Positions 28,103 through 37,262 of a DNA stretch of 64,000 nt are shown here, piece after piece (within the stretch, counting starts at the first letter, position 1; the number at the start of each line of letters is the position of its first letter). This stretch comes from an uncultured Burkholderiales bacterium. GTDB taxonomy: Bacteria > Pseudomonadota > Gammaproteobacteria > Burkholderiales > Burkholderiaceae_C. Under the pieces are notes generated by a model. That model searched no databases and had not been told where the DNA came from. It saw only the letters and a program-made list of their open reading frames with translations. A program made the translations under genes and the position numbers. Where the stretch lies: contig CAIJQQ010000012.1 of NCBI GenBank assembly GCA_903822825.1, forward strand, positions 1 through 64,000. Reading direction: 5' to 3'.

Positions 28103-29092
28103 TCAAGTCGCACCGCCCTCGCGCAGGGCCTGCGCCACCCTCAGCCCCAAGCCCTCGGCCGAACCCAAGTCGAGCACAGACGTTTGCGCCCATGCTTGCA
28201 CCAATTCGGCCCTGCATTGCGGGTCACCCCAGGCAGCACGCAGCTTCAGCTCCCCGCTTTCCAGGACGGCATGTGCAGCAAGTGGCATGGAGCAACTGCC
28301 CCCCATGGCGCGGCTGACCGCACGCTCGGCGGCCACACGCAGCCAAGTGTTCATGTCGGCCAGCGGGGCCAGCAAGGACTTGAGGTCCTCGCGCCCAGCA
28401 CGGACCTCGATGCCCAGCGCGCCCTGGCCTGCAGCGGGCAACATTTGTTCGGTCTCAAAAATATGGCGAATTCGCGAAGACAGGCCCAAGCGCTTGAGGC
28501 CCGCTGCCGCCAGCACGATGCCCGCGTACAGGCCGTCGTCCAGCTTTCGCAGTCGGGTATCGAGGTTGCCGCGCAGTGGCTCGATCTTGAGGTCCGGGCG
28601 CAGAGCAAGCAACAAGACGGTGCGGCGCAGGCTCGATGTGCCCACCACGGCACCTGGGGGCAAATCTTCGAGTCGCGCGTATTGCGAGGACACCCAGGCG
28701 TCGCGCGGGTCTTCACGCTCCATCACGCAGGCCAGCTCAAAGCCTTCGGGCAAGTCCATCGGCACATCCTTGAGCGAATGCACGGCGATGTCAGCGCGGC
28801 CCTCCTCGAGTGCGACTTCCAGTTCCTTGACGAACAGGCCCTTGCCGCCCACCTTGGACAGGCTGCGGTCGAGGATTTGGTCGCCCTGGGTGGTCATGCC
28901 CAGCAGCGTGACCTGCGCACCCAAAGACTGCAACAAAGCCTTGACATGCTCGGCCTGCCACAGCGCCAAGCGGCTCTCACGGGTGGCGATGACAACGGAA
29001 GTGGCGGGGGATGCTGACAAAGTAAGGCTTTCAAATTGGCCTCCCAAACGTGAAAACCACTGGCCTTTGAGGGGGGTGTGTGATGCTAGCAT
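28103..29092 (-). CDS. hemC: hydroxymethylbilane synthase (porphobilinogen deaminase)
   Basis: HemC joins four porphobilinogen units into hydroxymethylbilane. The sequence has the [12 protein letters not shown] start, [23 protein letters not shown] and [10 protein letters not shown], whose Cys carries the dipyrromethane cofactor. The start is uncertain: the ATG used here gives 329 residues and lies only 6 bases from the divergent DUF1345 start; a TTG at 29020 would give about 305 residues, the usual family length, and would leave room for promoters. It leads the hemCDXY operon. Confidence 0.93.
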   Translation of the reverse strand: MLASHTPLKGQWFSRLGGQFESLTLSASPATSVVIATRESRLALWQAEHVKALLQSLGAQVTLLGMTTQGDQILDRSLSKVGGKGLFVKELEVALEEGRADIAVHSLKDVPMDLPEGFELACVMEREDPRDAWVSSQYARLEDLPPGAVVGTSSLRRTVLLLALRPDLKIEPLRGNLDTRLRKLDDGLYAGIVLAAAGLKRLGLSSRIRHIFETEQMLPAAGQGALGIEVRAGREDLKSLLAPLADMNTWLRVAAERAVSRAMGGSCSMPLAAHAVLESGELKLRAAWGDPQCRAELVQAWAQTSVLDLGSAEGLGLRVAQALREGGAT

Positions 29093-29098
29093 GAGGGC

Positions 29099-29770
29099 AT
29101 GAATCGCCCCCTGTTCACATTGCTCCGGCAGCTGCGCGCCCGCATTCGCCTGGTCAGCGCATCCACCTTTGGCATGGCCCTGCATCTTTCGCTGCCCAAT
29201 GACTGGCCGTCCTCGCCGACAACGCGCGTGCTGCTTTGCTGGAACGCCGCAGTCGCGCTGTACCTGCTGATGGCGCTGTGGGTCATGCGCCAATCCGATG
29301 TGGAGCACATGCGCCAACGGGCTTACCGCCAAGACGAAGGCCAAAAAACCATTTTGCTGCTGACCATTGGGGCGGTGCTGGCCAGCCTAGTGGCCATCGT
29401 GGCCGAGCTGTCCACCATCAAGTCGCTCAGCGGCAGCGACAAGTTGTTGCACATTGGCCTCACGGGCGCGACAGTGGCGAGTTCCTGGGTGTTCATGCAC
29501 CTGATGTTTGCCATGCACTACGCCCACGACTACTACCTGAGCGGGCGGCACGGGCGCGAACCCGGTCTGTCCTTCCCGCAGGAACCCATGCCGGACTACT
29601 GGGATTTTTTGTATTTTTCAGCGGTGATCGGCACCTCGGGCCAGACGGCCGATGTGTCTTTCACCTCCAAGGCCATGCGCCGAACGGGCTTGGTGCACTG
29701 CGTGCTGGCCTACTTCTACAACACCACGGTGCTGGCGCTGACCATCAACATTGCGGCCAGCCTGATGTGA
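29099..29770 (+). CDS. DUF1345 family membrane protein
   Basis: This 223-residue protein has about five hydrophobic helices and the conserved C-terminal block of the DUF1345 family: [20 protein letters not shown], then a stretch with [19 protein letters not shown]. Family members are inner-membrane proteins of unknown function; the YFxxxxGTxGQ segment weakly recalls a K+ channel pore, and I make no firm claim. It is divergent from hemC with very little space between the start codons and lies in front of argH. Confidence 0.88.
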   Translation: MNRPLFTLLRQLRARIRLVSASTFGMALHLSLPNDWPSSPTTRVLLCWNAAVALYLLMALWVMRQSDVEHMRQRAYRQDEGQKTILLLTIGAVLASLVAIVAELSTIKSLSGSDKLLHIGLTGATVASSWVFMHLMFAMHYAHDYYLSGRHGREPGLSFPQEPMPDYWDFLYFSAVIGTSGQTADVSFTSKAMRRTGLVHCVLAYFYNTTVLALTINIAASLM

Positions 29771-29816
29771 ACCGGCGCGGGCAGCGGCGGCCCGCGCCCG
29801 ATAAAATCACCCACCT

Positions 29817-31265
29817 ATGACAAACCAACTCGACAAAAAATCCCAAGCCTGGTCCGCGCTTTTTTCTGAACCCATGAGCGAGTTGGTCAAGCGCTACACC
29901 GCCAGCGTGTTCTTTGACAAGCGCTTGTGGCAAGCAGACATCCAAGGCTCTCTGGCCCACGCCGACATGCTGGCCGCGCAAAACATCATCGGCGCCAGCG
30001 ACTTGGCAGACATCCAACGCGGCATGGCGCAAATCACCCAAGAGATCGAATCCGGCGCTTTTGAATGGAAGCTGGACCTGGAAGACGTGCACCTGAACAT
30101 CGAAGCGCGCCTGACCCAACTGGTGGGCGACGCGGGCAAACGCTTGCACACAGGCCGCAGCCGCAACGACCAAGTGGCCACCGACGTGCGCCTGTGGCTG
30201 CGCAGCGAAATGGACCTGATCATCGACCTGTTGGTCGACCTGCAAAAGTCCTTGGTTGACGTGGCCGAGCAAAACGTCGAAGTCATCATGCCCGGCTTCA
30301 CCCACCTGCAAGTGGCCCAGCCCGTGAGCTTTGCGCACCACCTGCTGGCTTATGTGGAAATGTTCAGTCGGGATGCCGAGCGCATGAGCGATGTGCGCCG
30401 CCGCACCAACCGCCTGCCGCTGGGCAGCGCCGCTTTGGCCGGTACCACCTACCCGCTGGACCGCGAACGCGTGGCCCGCACCTTGGGCATGGTCGATGAA
30501 CACGGCAACCCACAGGTCTGTCAAAACAGCCTGGACGGTGTGAGCGACCGCGACTTTGCGATTGAATTTACCGCTGCGGCCAGCCTGTGCATGGTGCACA
30601 TCAGCCGCTTCTCTGAAGAGTTGATCTTGTGGATGAGCCAGAACTTTGGCTTTGTGCGCATTGCCGACCGTTTCACAACGGGCAGTTCCATCATGCCGCA
30701 GAAGAAAAACCCCGACGTGCCCGAACTGGCACGCGGCAAAACCGGGCGCGTGGTCGGTCACCTGATGGGGCTGATCACCCTGATGAAGGGCCAGCCCCTG
30801 GCCTACAACAAGGACAACCAGGAAGACAAAGAGCCGCTTTTCGACACCGTGGACACGCTCAAAGACACCCTGCGCATCTTCAGCGAAATGGTCGGCGGCC
30901 AGGTCAACCCCGCCACTGGCCAGAAAGAAGGCGGCATCACCGTCAACGCCGCCGCCATGGAAGCGGCTGTGAAGAAGGGTTACGCCACCGCCACCGACTT
31001 GGCCGACTACCTGGTCAAGAAGGGCTTGCCCTTCCGCGATGCGCACGAGGTGGTGGCCCACGCCGTCAAGACCGCCCAAGGCCTGGGCGTAGACCTGTCG
31101 GAGCTGCCACTCGAAACCCTGCAAAAGTTCGACAGCCGCATCGAAGCTGAAGTGTTTGGGCCGCTCAGTTTGCAAGGGTCACTCAACGCCCGCAACACCT
31201 TGGGGGGCACTGCGCCAGCTCAAGTGAGGCTGCAGATCGCACGACACCGCGGCCGCTTGGTCTGA
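29817..31265 (+). CDS. argH: argininosuccinate lyase
   Basis: ArgH cleaves argininosuccinate to arginine and fumarate in the last step of arginine synthesis. The 482-residue fumarase-superfamily enzyme has [12 protein letters not shown] near residue 111, [11 protein letters not shown] near 160 and the signature [12 protein letters not shown] near 286. Its start lies about 46 bases after the DUF1345 gene. Other arginine genes in the window, argD and argF, are about 30 kb away. Confidence 0.98.
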   Translation: MTNQLDKKSQAWSALFSEPMSELVKRYTASVFFDKRLWQADIQGSLAHADMLAAQNIIGASDLADIQRGMAQITQEIESGAFEWKLDLEDVHLNIEARLTQLVGDAGKRLHTGRSRNDQVATDVRLWLRSEMDLIIDLLVDLQKSLVDVAEQNVEVIMPGFTHLQVAQPVSFAHHLLAYVEMFSRDAERMSDVRRRTNRLPLGSAALAGTTYPLDRERVARTLGMVDEHGNPQVCQNSLDGVSDRDFAIEFTAAASLCMVHISRFSEELILWMSQNFGFVRIADRFTTGSSIMPQKKNPDVPELARGKTGRVVGHLMGLITLMKGQPLAYNKDNQEDKEPLFDTVDTLKDTLRIFSEMVGGQVNPATGQKEGGITVNAAAMEAAVKKGYATATDLADYLVKKGLPFRDAHEVVAHAVKTAQGLGVDLSELPLETLQKFDSRIEAEVFGPLSLQGSLNARNTLGGTAPAQVRLQIARHRGRLV

Positions 31266-31393
31266 ATTGAACAAACCTTGAGCTGCAAAGAGAACTCGCC
31301 AAACGCCATGGACGGATTGACCGTCACCAAGGAGCCAGGCAGGCCTGGATGATTCCCTTAGCATGGGCTCCACACCACACCTGAGGAGCAAAC

Positions 31394-31711
31394 ATGGCCG
31401 TATATGAATTGAGAACTTACAACGTGACGGTCGGCAAAATGGCCGAAGTCGTCTCGCTTTACAAAAACGAAGGCTGGCCAGCCCTCGCCAAACACCCGCA
31501 AAAGCTGGTGGGCTATTTCACAGGCGACATTGGTGCGCTGAACCAGCTGATCCACGTTTGGAAATTCGATGACGATGCGGACCGCCGGGCTTTTTGGGCG
31601 AGCGTGTTTTCAGATGCCGATTTCATGGCCTTTGCAGGCAAACTGCGGCCCCTGCTGCAATCGCAGGAAAACAAGTTGATGCTGTCTGCGCCATGGGGGC
31701 CAACGCCTTAA
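31394..31711 (+). CDS. NIPSNAP family protein
   Basis: The 105-residue product is a small alpha/beta ferredoxin-like (dimeric alpha-beta barrel) protein of the NIPSNAP family: it opens with YELRTYNVTVGKMAEV, continues with GYFTGDIGALNQLIHVWKF and ends with an LMLSAPW strand. The biochemical role of bacterial members is unknown. A good ribosome binding site (GAGGAG) precedes the ATG. It stands alone between argH and the YebC gene. Confidence 0.88.
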   Translation: MAVYELRTYNVTVGKMAEVVSLYKNEGWPALAKHPQKLVGYFTGDIGALNQLIHVWKFDDDADRRAFWASVFSDADFMAFAGKLRPLLQSQENKLMLSAPWGPTP

Positions 31712-31781
31712 ATGCCTCGATAATCAGAGGCTCTAGACACCCCATTTGCGCCTGGCTGCGCAAGCAACTGAAGGAACCATC

Positions 31782-32495
31782 ATGGGCGCGCAGTGGAAAG
31801 CAAAAGGCAAAGCACAGGCAGCAGATGCCAGAGGCAAACTCTTTGGTCGCTTGGCCAAGGACATCATGATTGCCGCCCGCAACGGCGCTGACCCTGCGGC
31901 CAACTCCCGTTTGCGTCTGGTGGTGGAGCAGGCCCGCAAGGTGTCCATGCCCAAAGAAACGCTGGAGCGCGCCATCAAAAAAGGCGCGGGCCTGCTGGGC
32001 GACACCGTGAGCTTTGAGCGCGTGATTTACGAAGGCTTTGCGCCACACCAAGTGGCCGTGATGATCGAGGTGCTGACCGACAACGTGAACCGCACAGCGT
32101 CTGAAATGCGGGTGCTGTTCCGCAAGGGCCAGCAGGGCTCATCGGGTTCGGTGTCTTGGGACTTTGACCATGTGGGCATGATCGAGGCAGAACCTGCGCA
32201 AGCCGGGGCAGACCCCGAATTGGCCGCCATCGAAGCGGGCGCGCAAGACTTTGAGCCTGCGGACGAAGACGGTGTGACGGTGTTCATCACCGAACCCACC
32301 GACCTGGACCTGGTCAGCCGCGCCCTGCCAGCGCATGGTTTTCATTTGGTGGCGGCCAAGCTGGGCTACAAGCCCAAAAACCCGATTGATCCAGCCAACC
32401 TGAGCGCCGAACAACTCGAAGAGGTCGAAGCCTTTTTGGGTGCCATCGACAACAACGACGACGTGCAAAACGTCTTTGTGGGACTTGCAGGCTAA
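31782..32495 (+). CDS. YebC/PmpR family transcription or translation regulator
   Basis: YebC proteins (TACO1 family) are described as DNA-binding regulators and, more recently, as factors that help ribosomes at difficult proline stretches. The 237-residue product begins with [18 protein letters not shown], has the family block [10 protein letters not shown] near residue 100 and the acidic C-terminal [20 protein letters not shown]. Many homologues begin AGHSKW; this one has GAQWK. The internal ATG with GGAAC upstream is used rather than the earlier rare-codon start. Confidence 0.93.
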   Translation: MGAQWKAKGKAQAADARGKLFGRLAKDIMIAARNGADPAANSRLRLVVEQARKVSMPKETLERAIKKGAGLLGDTVSFERVIYEGFAPHQVAVMIEVLTDNVNRTASEMRVLFRKGQQGSSGSVSWDFDHVGMIEAEPAQAGADPELAAIEAGAQDFEPADEDGVTVFITEPTDLDLVSRALPAHGFHLVAAKLGYKPKNPIDPANLSAEQLEEVEAFLGAIDNNDDVQNVFVGLAG

Positions 32496-32539
32496 AACCT
32501 GCGATCACACTGGCGCCCACCCGAGGCGCCAGACGGTTT

Positions 32540-33754
32540 TCAGTCGACCTTGGCGCCGCCCTTGAACCAGCGGCCCACCAGCTCACGCTCGGCGTCGGTG
32601 ATGCCCGTGGCGTTGTTCATGGGCATTTGGCGGCTCACCACCACTTGCTGGTAAATACCCTGCGCATGGGTTTGGATGCCCTCGGCGCTGTCCAGCCGAA
32701 CGTTCTTCATCTGTACCGCGGCGCCGTGGCATGAGTAGCACCGCTGCTCGATGACGGCCTTGACTTCGGCAAAGGCCACGGGGGCCTGCCCATTAGGCGC
32801 AGCGCTCGAAGGGGCCGCAGGCCTGAGAGCCACGATCACGCCCAAAATCAGCAAGCCTCCCACCACCGCAAAAGGCAAAGGGTTCTTGGCACGGCCCAAG
32901 TGGTAGCCATGGCGTTGTACAAAGAACTGGCGGATCAATGCGCCCGCAAACATCATCACGAACAGCAGCACCCAGCGTTGTTCGTGGGTGTACAAAAAGC
33001 TGTAATGGTTGGACAGCATCGCAAAGATCACAGGCAGCGTGAAATAGGTGTTGTGCACGCTGCGCTGCTTGCCGCGCTTGCCGTGGATGGCCAAGGCGTT
33101 GGCGTCATACGCTTGACCACTGGTCATGGCCGCCACAACTTTGCGCTGGCCAGGAATGATCCAGAAAAACACGTTGGCGCTCATGCTGGTGGCGATCATG
33201 GCCCCCACCAACAAAAAGGCCGCTCGTCCAGCAAACAACTGATTGGCCAACCACGATGCGAAGGCAATCACCAAGATCATCAAGCACGCGACGATCAACT
33301 CGCCGTTGTTGCGAAAACCAAACAGGCGGCAAATGGCGTCGTAAACAAACCAGAACGCCACCAAAAAACCCAATGCAGCGGCTCCAGCCACCACAGGGGT
33401 CCAGTCCATCAATGATTTGTCAATCAGGAAAGTTCCAGCATTCCAGAGGTAGAGCACGGTGAACAGCGCAAAGCCACTGAGCCAAGTGGAATAGCTTTCC
33501 CAATAAAACCAGTGCAGCTTGGTGTGGATGACTTTCGGGGCCACCATGTACTTTTGCGGGTTGTAAAAACCACCGCCATGCACTGCCCACATCGCACCAC
33601 CTACGCCCTTTTCGAGCAAGTCTGGAGAGTTGGGTTTTTGCAAGTTGTTATCGAGAAAGACAAAATAAAACGAGGAACCAATCCAGGCGATGGCGGTGAT
33701 GACGTGCACCCAGCGCAACAACAGATTGGCCCACTCCAACAGATACGTTTCCAT
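32540..33754 (-). CDS. puuD: urate hydroxylase PuuD with C-terminal cytochrome c domain
   Basis: PuuD is a membrane-bound urate hydroxylase that oxidises urate to 5-hydroxyisourate and passes electrons through its haem c. The 404-residue protein has an N-terminal WVHVITAIAWIGSSFYFVFLD segment, about eight hydrophobic helices, and a C-terminal cytochrome c domain with CYSCH near residues 345-349 and a later Met (SRQMPMNN) as likely axial ligand. The xdhC gene lies just upstream in the same direction, which fits purine breakdown. Confidence 0.93.
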   Translation of the reverse strand: METYLLEWANLLLRWVHVITAIAWIGSSFYFVFLDNNLQKPNSPDLLEKGVGGAMWAVHGGGFYNPQKYMVAPKVIHTKLHWFYWESYSTWLSGFALFTVLYLWNAGTFLIDKSLMDWTPVVAGAAALGFLVAFWFVYDAICRLFGFRNNGELIVACLMILVIAFASWLANQLFAGRAAFLLVGAMIATSMSANVFFWIIPGQRKVVAAMTSGQAYDANALAIHGKRGKQRSVHNTYFTLPVIFAMLSNHYSFLYTHEQRWVLLFVMMFAGALIRQFFVQRHGYHLGRAKNPLPFAVVGGLLILGVIVALRPAAPSSAAPNGQAPVAFAEVKAVIEQRCYSCHGAAVQMKNVRLDSAEGIQTHAQGIYQQVVVSRQMPMNNATGITDAERELVGRWFKGGAKVD

Positions 33755-33929
33755 GAAGGATCTCCAACCAGCTCACCACCGCGGACTCTGTGAGCGGTCA
33801 TTCGGTCGCGAACATGAAGCCTGTGGGTTTCTTGCGCCGCTGCGACCAGTGCACCGAAGTGTATACAGTTTTGAGCTCTGAATCCAGCTGCCCACCCGCA
33901 AAGGGATGGGGGAAACCAGAGCACTGGCT

Positions 33930-34727
33930 TCAGAGCTTTCGCAACAGTTGTGCCGCCACAGACACTGCAATGACCTCAGGCTCTTTGCCTTCAATGCCGC
34001 TGACGCCAATGGGGCATGTGATGCGCTTGATTTCTGCCTCAGCAAAACCCCGAGCTTCGAGCCGGTGCCTGAATGTGGCCCATTTGGTCTTGCTGCCAAT
34101 GAGCCCCACAAAGGGCAAGTCATCCCGCTCCCGCAGCCGCCTGAGGCAAGCGATCACCACATCGAGGTCTTCGGCATGGCTGAAGCTCATGATCAGAACG
34201 CGGCTGCCCGATGGCAGCTCGTTCACGGCCATGTGCACCGGGCTGGAGTGCTCGCACACCACCTGAGGCGGGACATCAGAAGGAAAAATCTCGTCTCGGC
34301 TATCGATCCATCGCACTGCAAATGGCAAAGGTGAGAGCACTGTCACCAGCGCTTTGCCAACATGCCCCCCGCCAAACAGTGCCAACGGGGCTCGCGAAGG
34401 CGCCAGTTGGGCTTGCAAGTCGCTCACATCGCGGGCGTCCTTGAGGCTGAAGTTCAGCTCCACAGAGCCGCCGCAGCACTGGCCCAGGCTGGGCCCCAGG
34501 ACATGCTGCAAGGACAGCACTTGCGTCTGATCCGCGAGCAGTTGGCGGGCGTGGGCAATGGCTTGGAATTCCAGATGCCCACCGCCGATGGTGCCGCATT
34601 CGCCTTCTTTGAACACCACCATGGAGGTGCCAGCACCCCGCGGGACCGAGCCACGTGTGGATTTCACCGTCACGCAAACAGCAGGGCCGAGCGCCAATCT
34701 TTGCAGGGCTTGTTCAATCCAATTCAC
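33930..34727 (-). CDS. xdhC: xanthine dehydrogenase accessory protein XdhC
   Basis: XdhC binds the molybdenum cofactor, assists its sulfuration and inserts it into xanthine dehydrogenase. The 265-residue product shows VKSTRGSVPRGAGTSM near the N-terminus, GGGHLEFQ, CCGGSVEL and the Rossmann-type ALFGGGHVGKAL followed by WIDSRDEIFP. The structural genes xdhA and xdhB are not in the window and would be expected just to the right or elsewhere; the next gene upstream is unrelated. It is followed by puuD after about 175 empty bases. Confidence 0.93.
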   Translation of the reverse strand: MNWIEQALQRLALGPAVCVTVKSTRGSVPRGAGTSMVVFKEGECGTIGGGHLEFQAIAHARQLLADQTQVLSLQHVLGPSLGQCCGGSVELNFSLKDARDVSDLQAQLAPSRAPLALFGGGHVGKALVTVLSPLPFAVRWIDSRDEIFPSDVPPQVVCEHSSPVHMAVNELPSGSRVLIMSFSHAEDLDVVIACLRRLRERDDLPFVGLIGSKTKWATFRHRLEARGFAEAEIKRITCPIGVSGIEGKEPEVIAVSVAAQLLRKL

Positions 34728-34819
34728 AGTGGGTGTCCAATTCTCTAAAAAAGCCCTAGACGGCTTGAGTGCAATGCCACAATGGCTCTATGAACAGAGT
34801 ATGCCAAGGAGTGAACAAG

Positions 34820-35368
34820 ATGAAGCCCCTCATTTGCAGCCGATGGAAAAGTCTGGACCGTCTGGCAAGCGCAAGCCTGTTGAGCATGTGCTCGCTGAGC
34901 CCGCTTTTTTTCGGCGGATGTGCCGCCCCCAACGGTGCGCAAACGCCCATCACCACGCCAGCCGCAAATTTGCCAACAACCGCGCCCCTGGACAAGTCAG
35001 CCGTGCTTGCTGCTCCTTCAGCCAGCACCTCGCTGGCACCCAGTGCCAAAGACTACCGAAAGGATGCTGCACACCATGTGTATGCCAGTCAAAGTGAGCG
35101 TGTTTTCAAAGGACGCATGCCCCCCATGCTGTATGCGGTAGGGGTACTGAATGTGGACATTGACCGACAAGGTCAGATCAAGGCCATCAAGTGGGCACGC
35201 GCCCCAACGCATGCCCCTGAAGTGGTGGCCGAGATCGAGCGCATGGTCCACGGCGCAGCCCCTTTTCCTGTGCCCGTGAAGTTGGGGCAAGTCACCTACA
35301 CCGATGTGTGGCTTTGGGACAAGAGCGGGCGTTTTCAGTTGGACACACTCACCGAGGGGCAGGACTGA
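34820..35368 (+). CDS. putative lipoprotein with TonB-C-like domain
   Basis: The 182-residue product has a basic N-terminus, a hydrophobic stretch and a lipobox-like LFFGGC near residue 32, suggesting lipid anchoring. A Thr/Pro/Ala/Ser-rich linker follows, then a compact domain (VGVLNVDIDRQGQIKAIKW and VAEIERMVHGAAPFPVP) whose pattern recalls the C-terminal domain of TonB or TolA. I chose the ATG preceded by AAGGAG at a good distance; earlier in-frame ATGs lack one. It converges on the channel gene with only 8 bases between the stop codons. Exact function unknown. Confidence 0.75.
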   Translation: MKPLICSRWKSLDRLASASLLSMCSLSPLFFGGCAAPNGAQTPITTPAANLPTTAPLDKSAVLAAPSASTSLAPSAKDYRKDAAHHVYASQSERVFKGRMPPMLYAVGVLNVDIDRQGQIKAIKWARAPTHAPEVVAEIERMVHGAAPFPVPVKLGQVTYTDVWLWDKSGRFQLDTLTEGQD

Positions 35369-35376
35369 GCGGGTGA

Positions 35377-37251
35377 TCACTCGGCCTTGGGAGCGGCTTT
35401 GGTTTTCGGGCTGCTTGTTTTTTTGGTGGCCGTTTTCTTGACCGCCTTTGGCTCTTTCACAGCCTCGGATTTCTGGGAAGTTGCACGCGTTTTGGCCACC
35501 ACGACGGTCTTGCCAGGTTTTGTGGTCTTCAAGGGCGCTGGCTTTTTCACCACCATGGCTTTTTGAACAGGCAACACCGCCTTCGCGGGAACTGACTTTC
35601 TCGCAGTTGATTTCACGCCTGCAGTTTGGATGTCGACGCTTGCACTCTGTATTTGCTTCCACAGGTGCATCTCCTCAGGACTCAAGCGCCTTTGCTGCGT
35701 GGCAACTTTCTCGAATCGACCCGCGTGAGTCATGATGCCCAATTGCCTTATCTGGGCAATCAGCACCTTGTAATGCTCCACGGCGTGTGCGGCATTTTCA
35801 GCGATTTTGTGCAAAGGCAAGACAGAGACATCCTCCTTGAGTTCACGCTCTTTGCGGGCTTTGACGATCAGTCGATCGACCTCTTCTTCACTCAAGTGCA
35901 AGCGCTTGGCTTCGCGCTTGATCTGATCGCGCTCATCCTCGTCCAACACGCCATCGGCCAGCATTTCGTACAACTCATTCTTGAGGGTTTCCCGCTCAAT
36001 TCGAAGCTGGTCACTGAAGGCCGAAGACAGCAAGGCCGCAGGGATGGCAAAGATACCGATCCCCAACAAGGCCAGGATGATCGTCATCAAACGACCCATC
36101 GGTGTGACCGGAGAAATATCGCCGTAGCCCACCGAAGCCAAGGTGATGACTGCCCAATAAATCGATTGAGGTATGTTTTCGAACTTGTCAGGCTGGGCTT
36201 CATGCTCAAACAAATAGCCTAGGCTGGCGGTCATGATCACCAGCAGCAGCATGACGAAGGCCGATGCAGCCAACACGGGCCACTCGCGGGCAATCACCCG
36301 GGTCAGTGTGGCGGTCGCACCGGTGTACCGGGTGAGCTTGAGCAATCGCAGCAAACGAAACACCCGCAGGAAACGCAGGTCAAACAAATGGTGCAGGAAG
36401 GCTTCCAAAAAGAACGGCAGCACGGCCAGCAAGTCAACAATGGCACTGGCGCTCTTGGCATGCCGAATGCGCCCCCAAACCGAATTGGCAAAGCCAGGGT
36501 TCTCCACACAGCAATACAAGCGCAGGCAATACTCCACAGTGAAAATGCCCACCGCCACAGCATCCAATATGATGAACTCCATGTTGAAGATGTAGTGCAA
36601 GCTCTGCACCGACTCCAGCACCACCGCAATGACAGACACGATCACCCACACCACGATGAAGGTGTCAAAAATGTGGTGCAGGGTGCCGCCAAATGCACTC
36701 GGATAGACCACCGCATGGACTCTCTGGCGGAAAGTGCGGCCCCGGTTGACCTCCACAAACTCATGCCAGGCAGGAATCAGGACACGGAACAATTTGAGGA
36801 TTCGCAGCAACCGCAAAAACCGCAAAACGCGCAAATCAACAGGCACAAATGCCTGCAAATAAAACGGCGCGACAGCCAGAAAGTCAATCAGGGCAAACGG
36901 GCTTTTGACATAGCTCCATCGCTTGTGACGGGCTTGTACGAATTCATGGTCTTCAGGCGCCAGATACAAGCGCACAAGGTATTCAACGGTAAAAATCGCC
37001 ACTGAAAAAACATCAAAGGCATGAAACCATGCCTTGTACGGATTGAATACAGCGGGTACTTGCTCCAGCATCAAGGCCATCAAATTGGCCACAATAAGCA
37101 AACCCACCCATTGGTCAATGGCCTTGTGGTAATTGCCTTGCAGGTGCGGGTCAAGTAACCAGCTGTACAGCCATTTGCGCATCGGCAAATCGGATGGGAT
37201 GTGAACCTTGGGTTCGCTCAGGCTGAAGTGGGGGTCGATGGATGGTTTCAT
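35377..37251 (-). CDS. predicted K+ channel with two voltage-sensor domains and one pore
   Basis: The 624-residue membrane protein repeats an S1-S4 voltage-sensor unit. Unit 1 (about 46-157) has FTVEYLVRLY in S2, ALIDFLAVAPF in S3 and an Arg/Lys ladder in S4 (139-157), but no pore follows. Unit 2 (about 194-308) repeats this with FTVEYCLRLY, AIVDLLAVLPF and LRFLRVFRLLRLLKL, and leads to S5 (324-347), a filter TLASVGYGD at 370-378 and S6 (386-410). The filter marks a K+ channel. The cytoplasmic tail has an acidic helical motif (427-462) and a Lys/Ala/Pro-rich histone-H1-like end (547-624). The ATG used is 11 bases after the stop of the upstream gene; a GTG lies three codons earlier. Confidence 0.85.
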   Translation of the reverse strand: MKPSIDPHFSLSEPKVHIPSDLPMRKWLYSWLLDPHLQGNYHKAIDQWVGLLIVANLMALMLEQVPAVFNPYKAWFHAFDVFSVAIFTVEYLVRLYLAPEDHEFVQARHKRWSYVKSPFALIDFLAVAPFYLQAFVPVDLRVLRFLRLLRILKLFRVLIPAWHEFVEVNRGRTFRQRVHAVVYPSAFGGTLHHIFDTFIVVWVIVSVIAVVLESVQSLHYIFNMEFIILDAVAVGIFTVEYCLRLYCCVENPGFANSVWGRIRHAKSASAIVDLLAVLPFFLEAFLHHLFDLRFLRVFRLLRLLKLTRYTGATATLTRVIAREWPVLAASAFVMLLLVIMTASLGYLFEHEAQPDKFENIPQSIYWAVITLASVGYGDISPVTPMGRLMTIILALLGIGIFAIPAALLSSAFSDQLRIERETLKNELYEMLADGVLDEDERDQIKREAKRLHLSEEEVDRLIVKARKERELKEDVSVLPLHKIAENAAHAVEHYKVLIAQIRQLGIMTHAGRFEKVATQQRRLSPEEMHLWKQIQSASVDIQTAGVKSTARKSVPAKAVLPVQKAMVVKKPAPLKTTKPGKTVVVAKTRATSQKSEAVKEPKAVKKTATKKTSSPKTKAAPKAE

Positions 37252-37262
37252 GCATCCCACTT

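Noticed and set aside
29099-29770. DUF1345 protein as a K+ channel
   Set aside because: A GTSGQ segment after a YFSAV stretch faintly recalls a pore, but the GYGD-type filter is lacking and the DUF1345 signature explains it.
29745-31175. Minus-strand open frame of 476 codons opposite argH
   Set aside because: Antisense to argH along its whole length; low-complexity His/Gln/Val composition.
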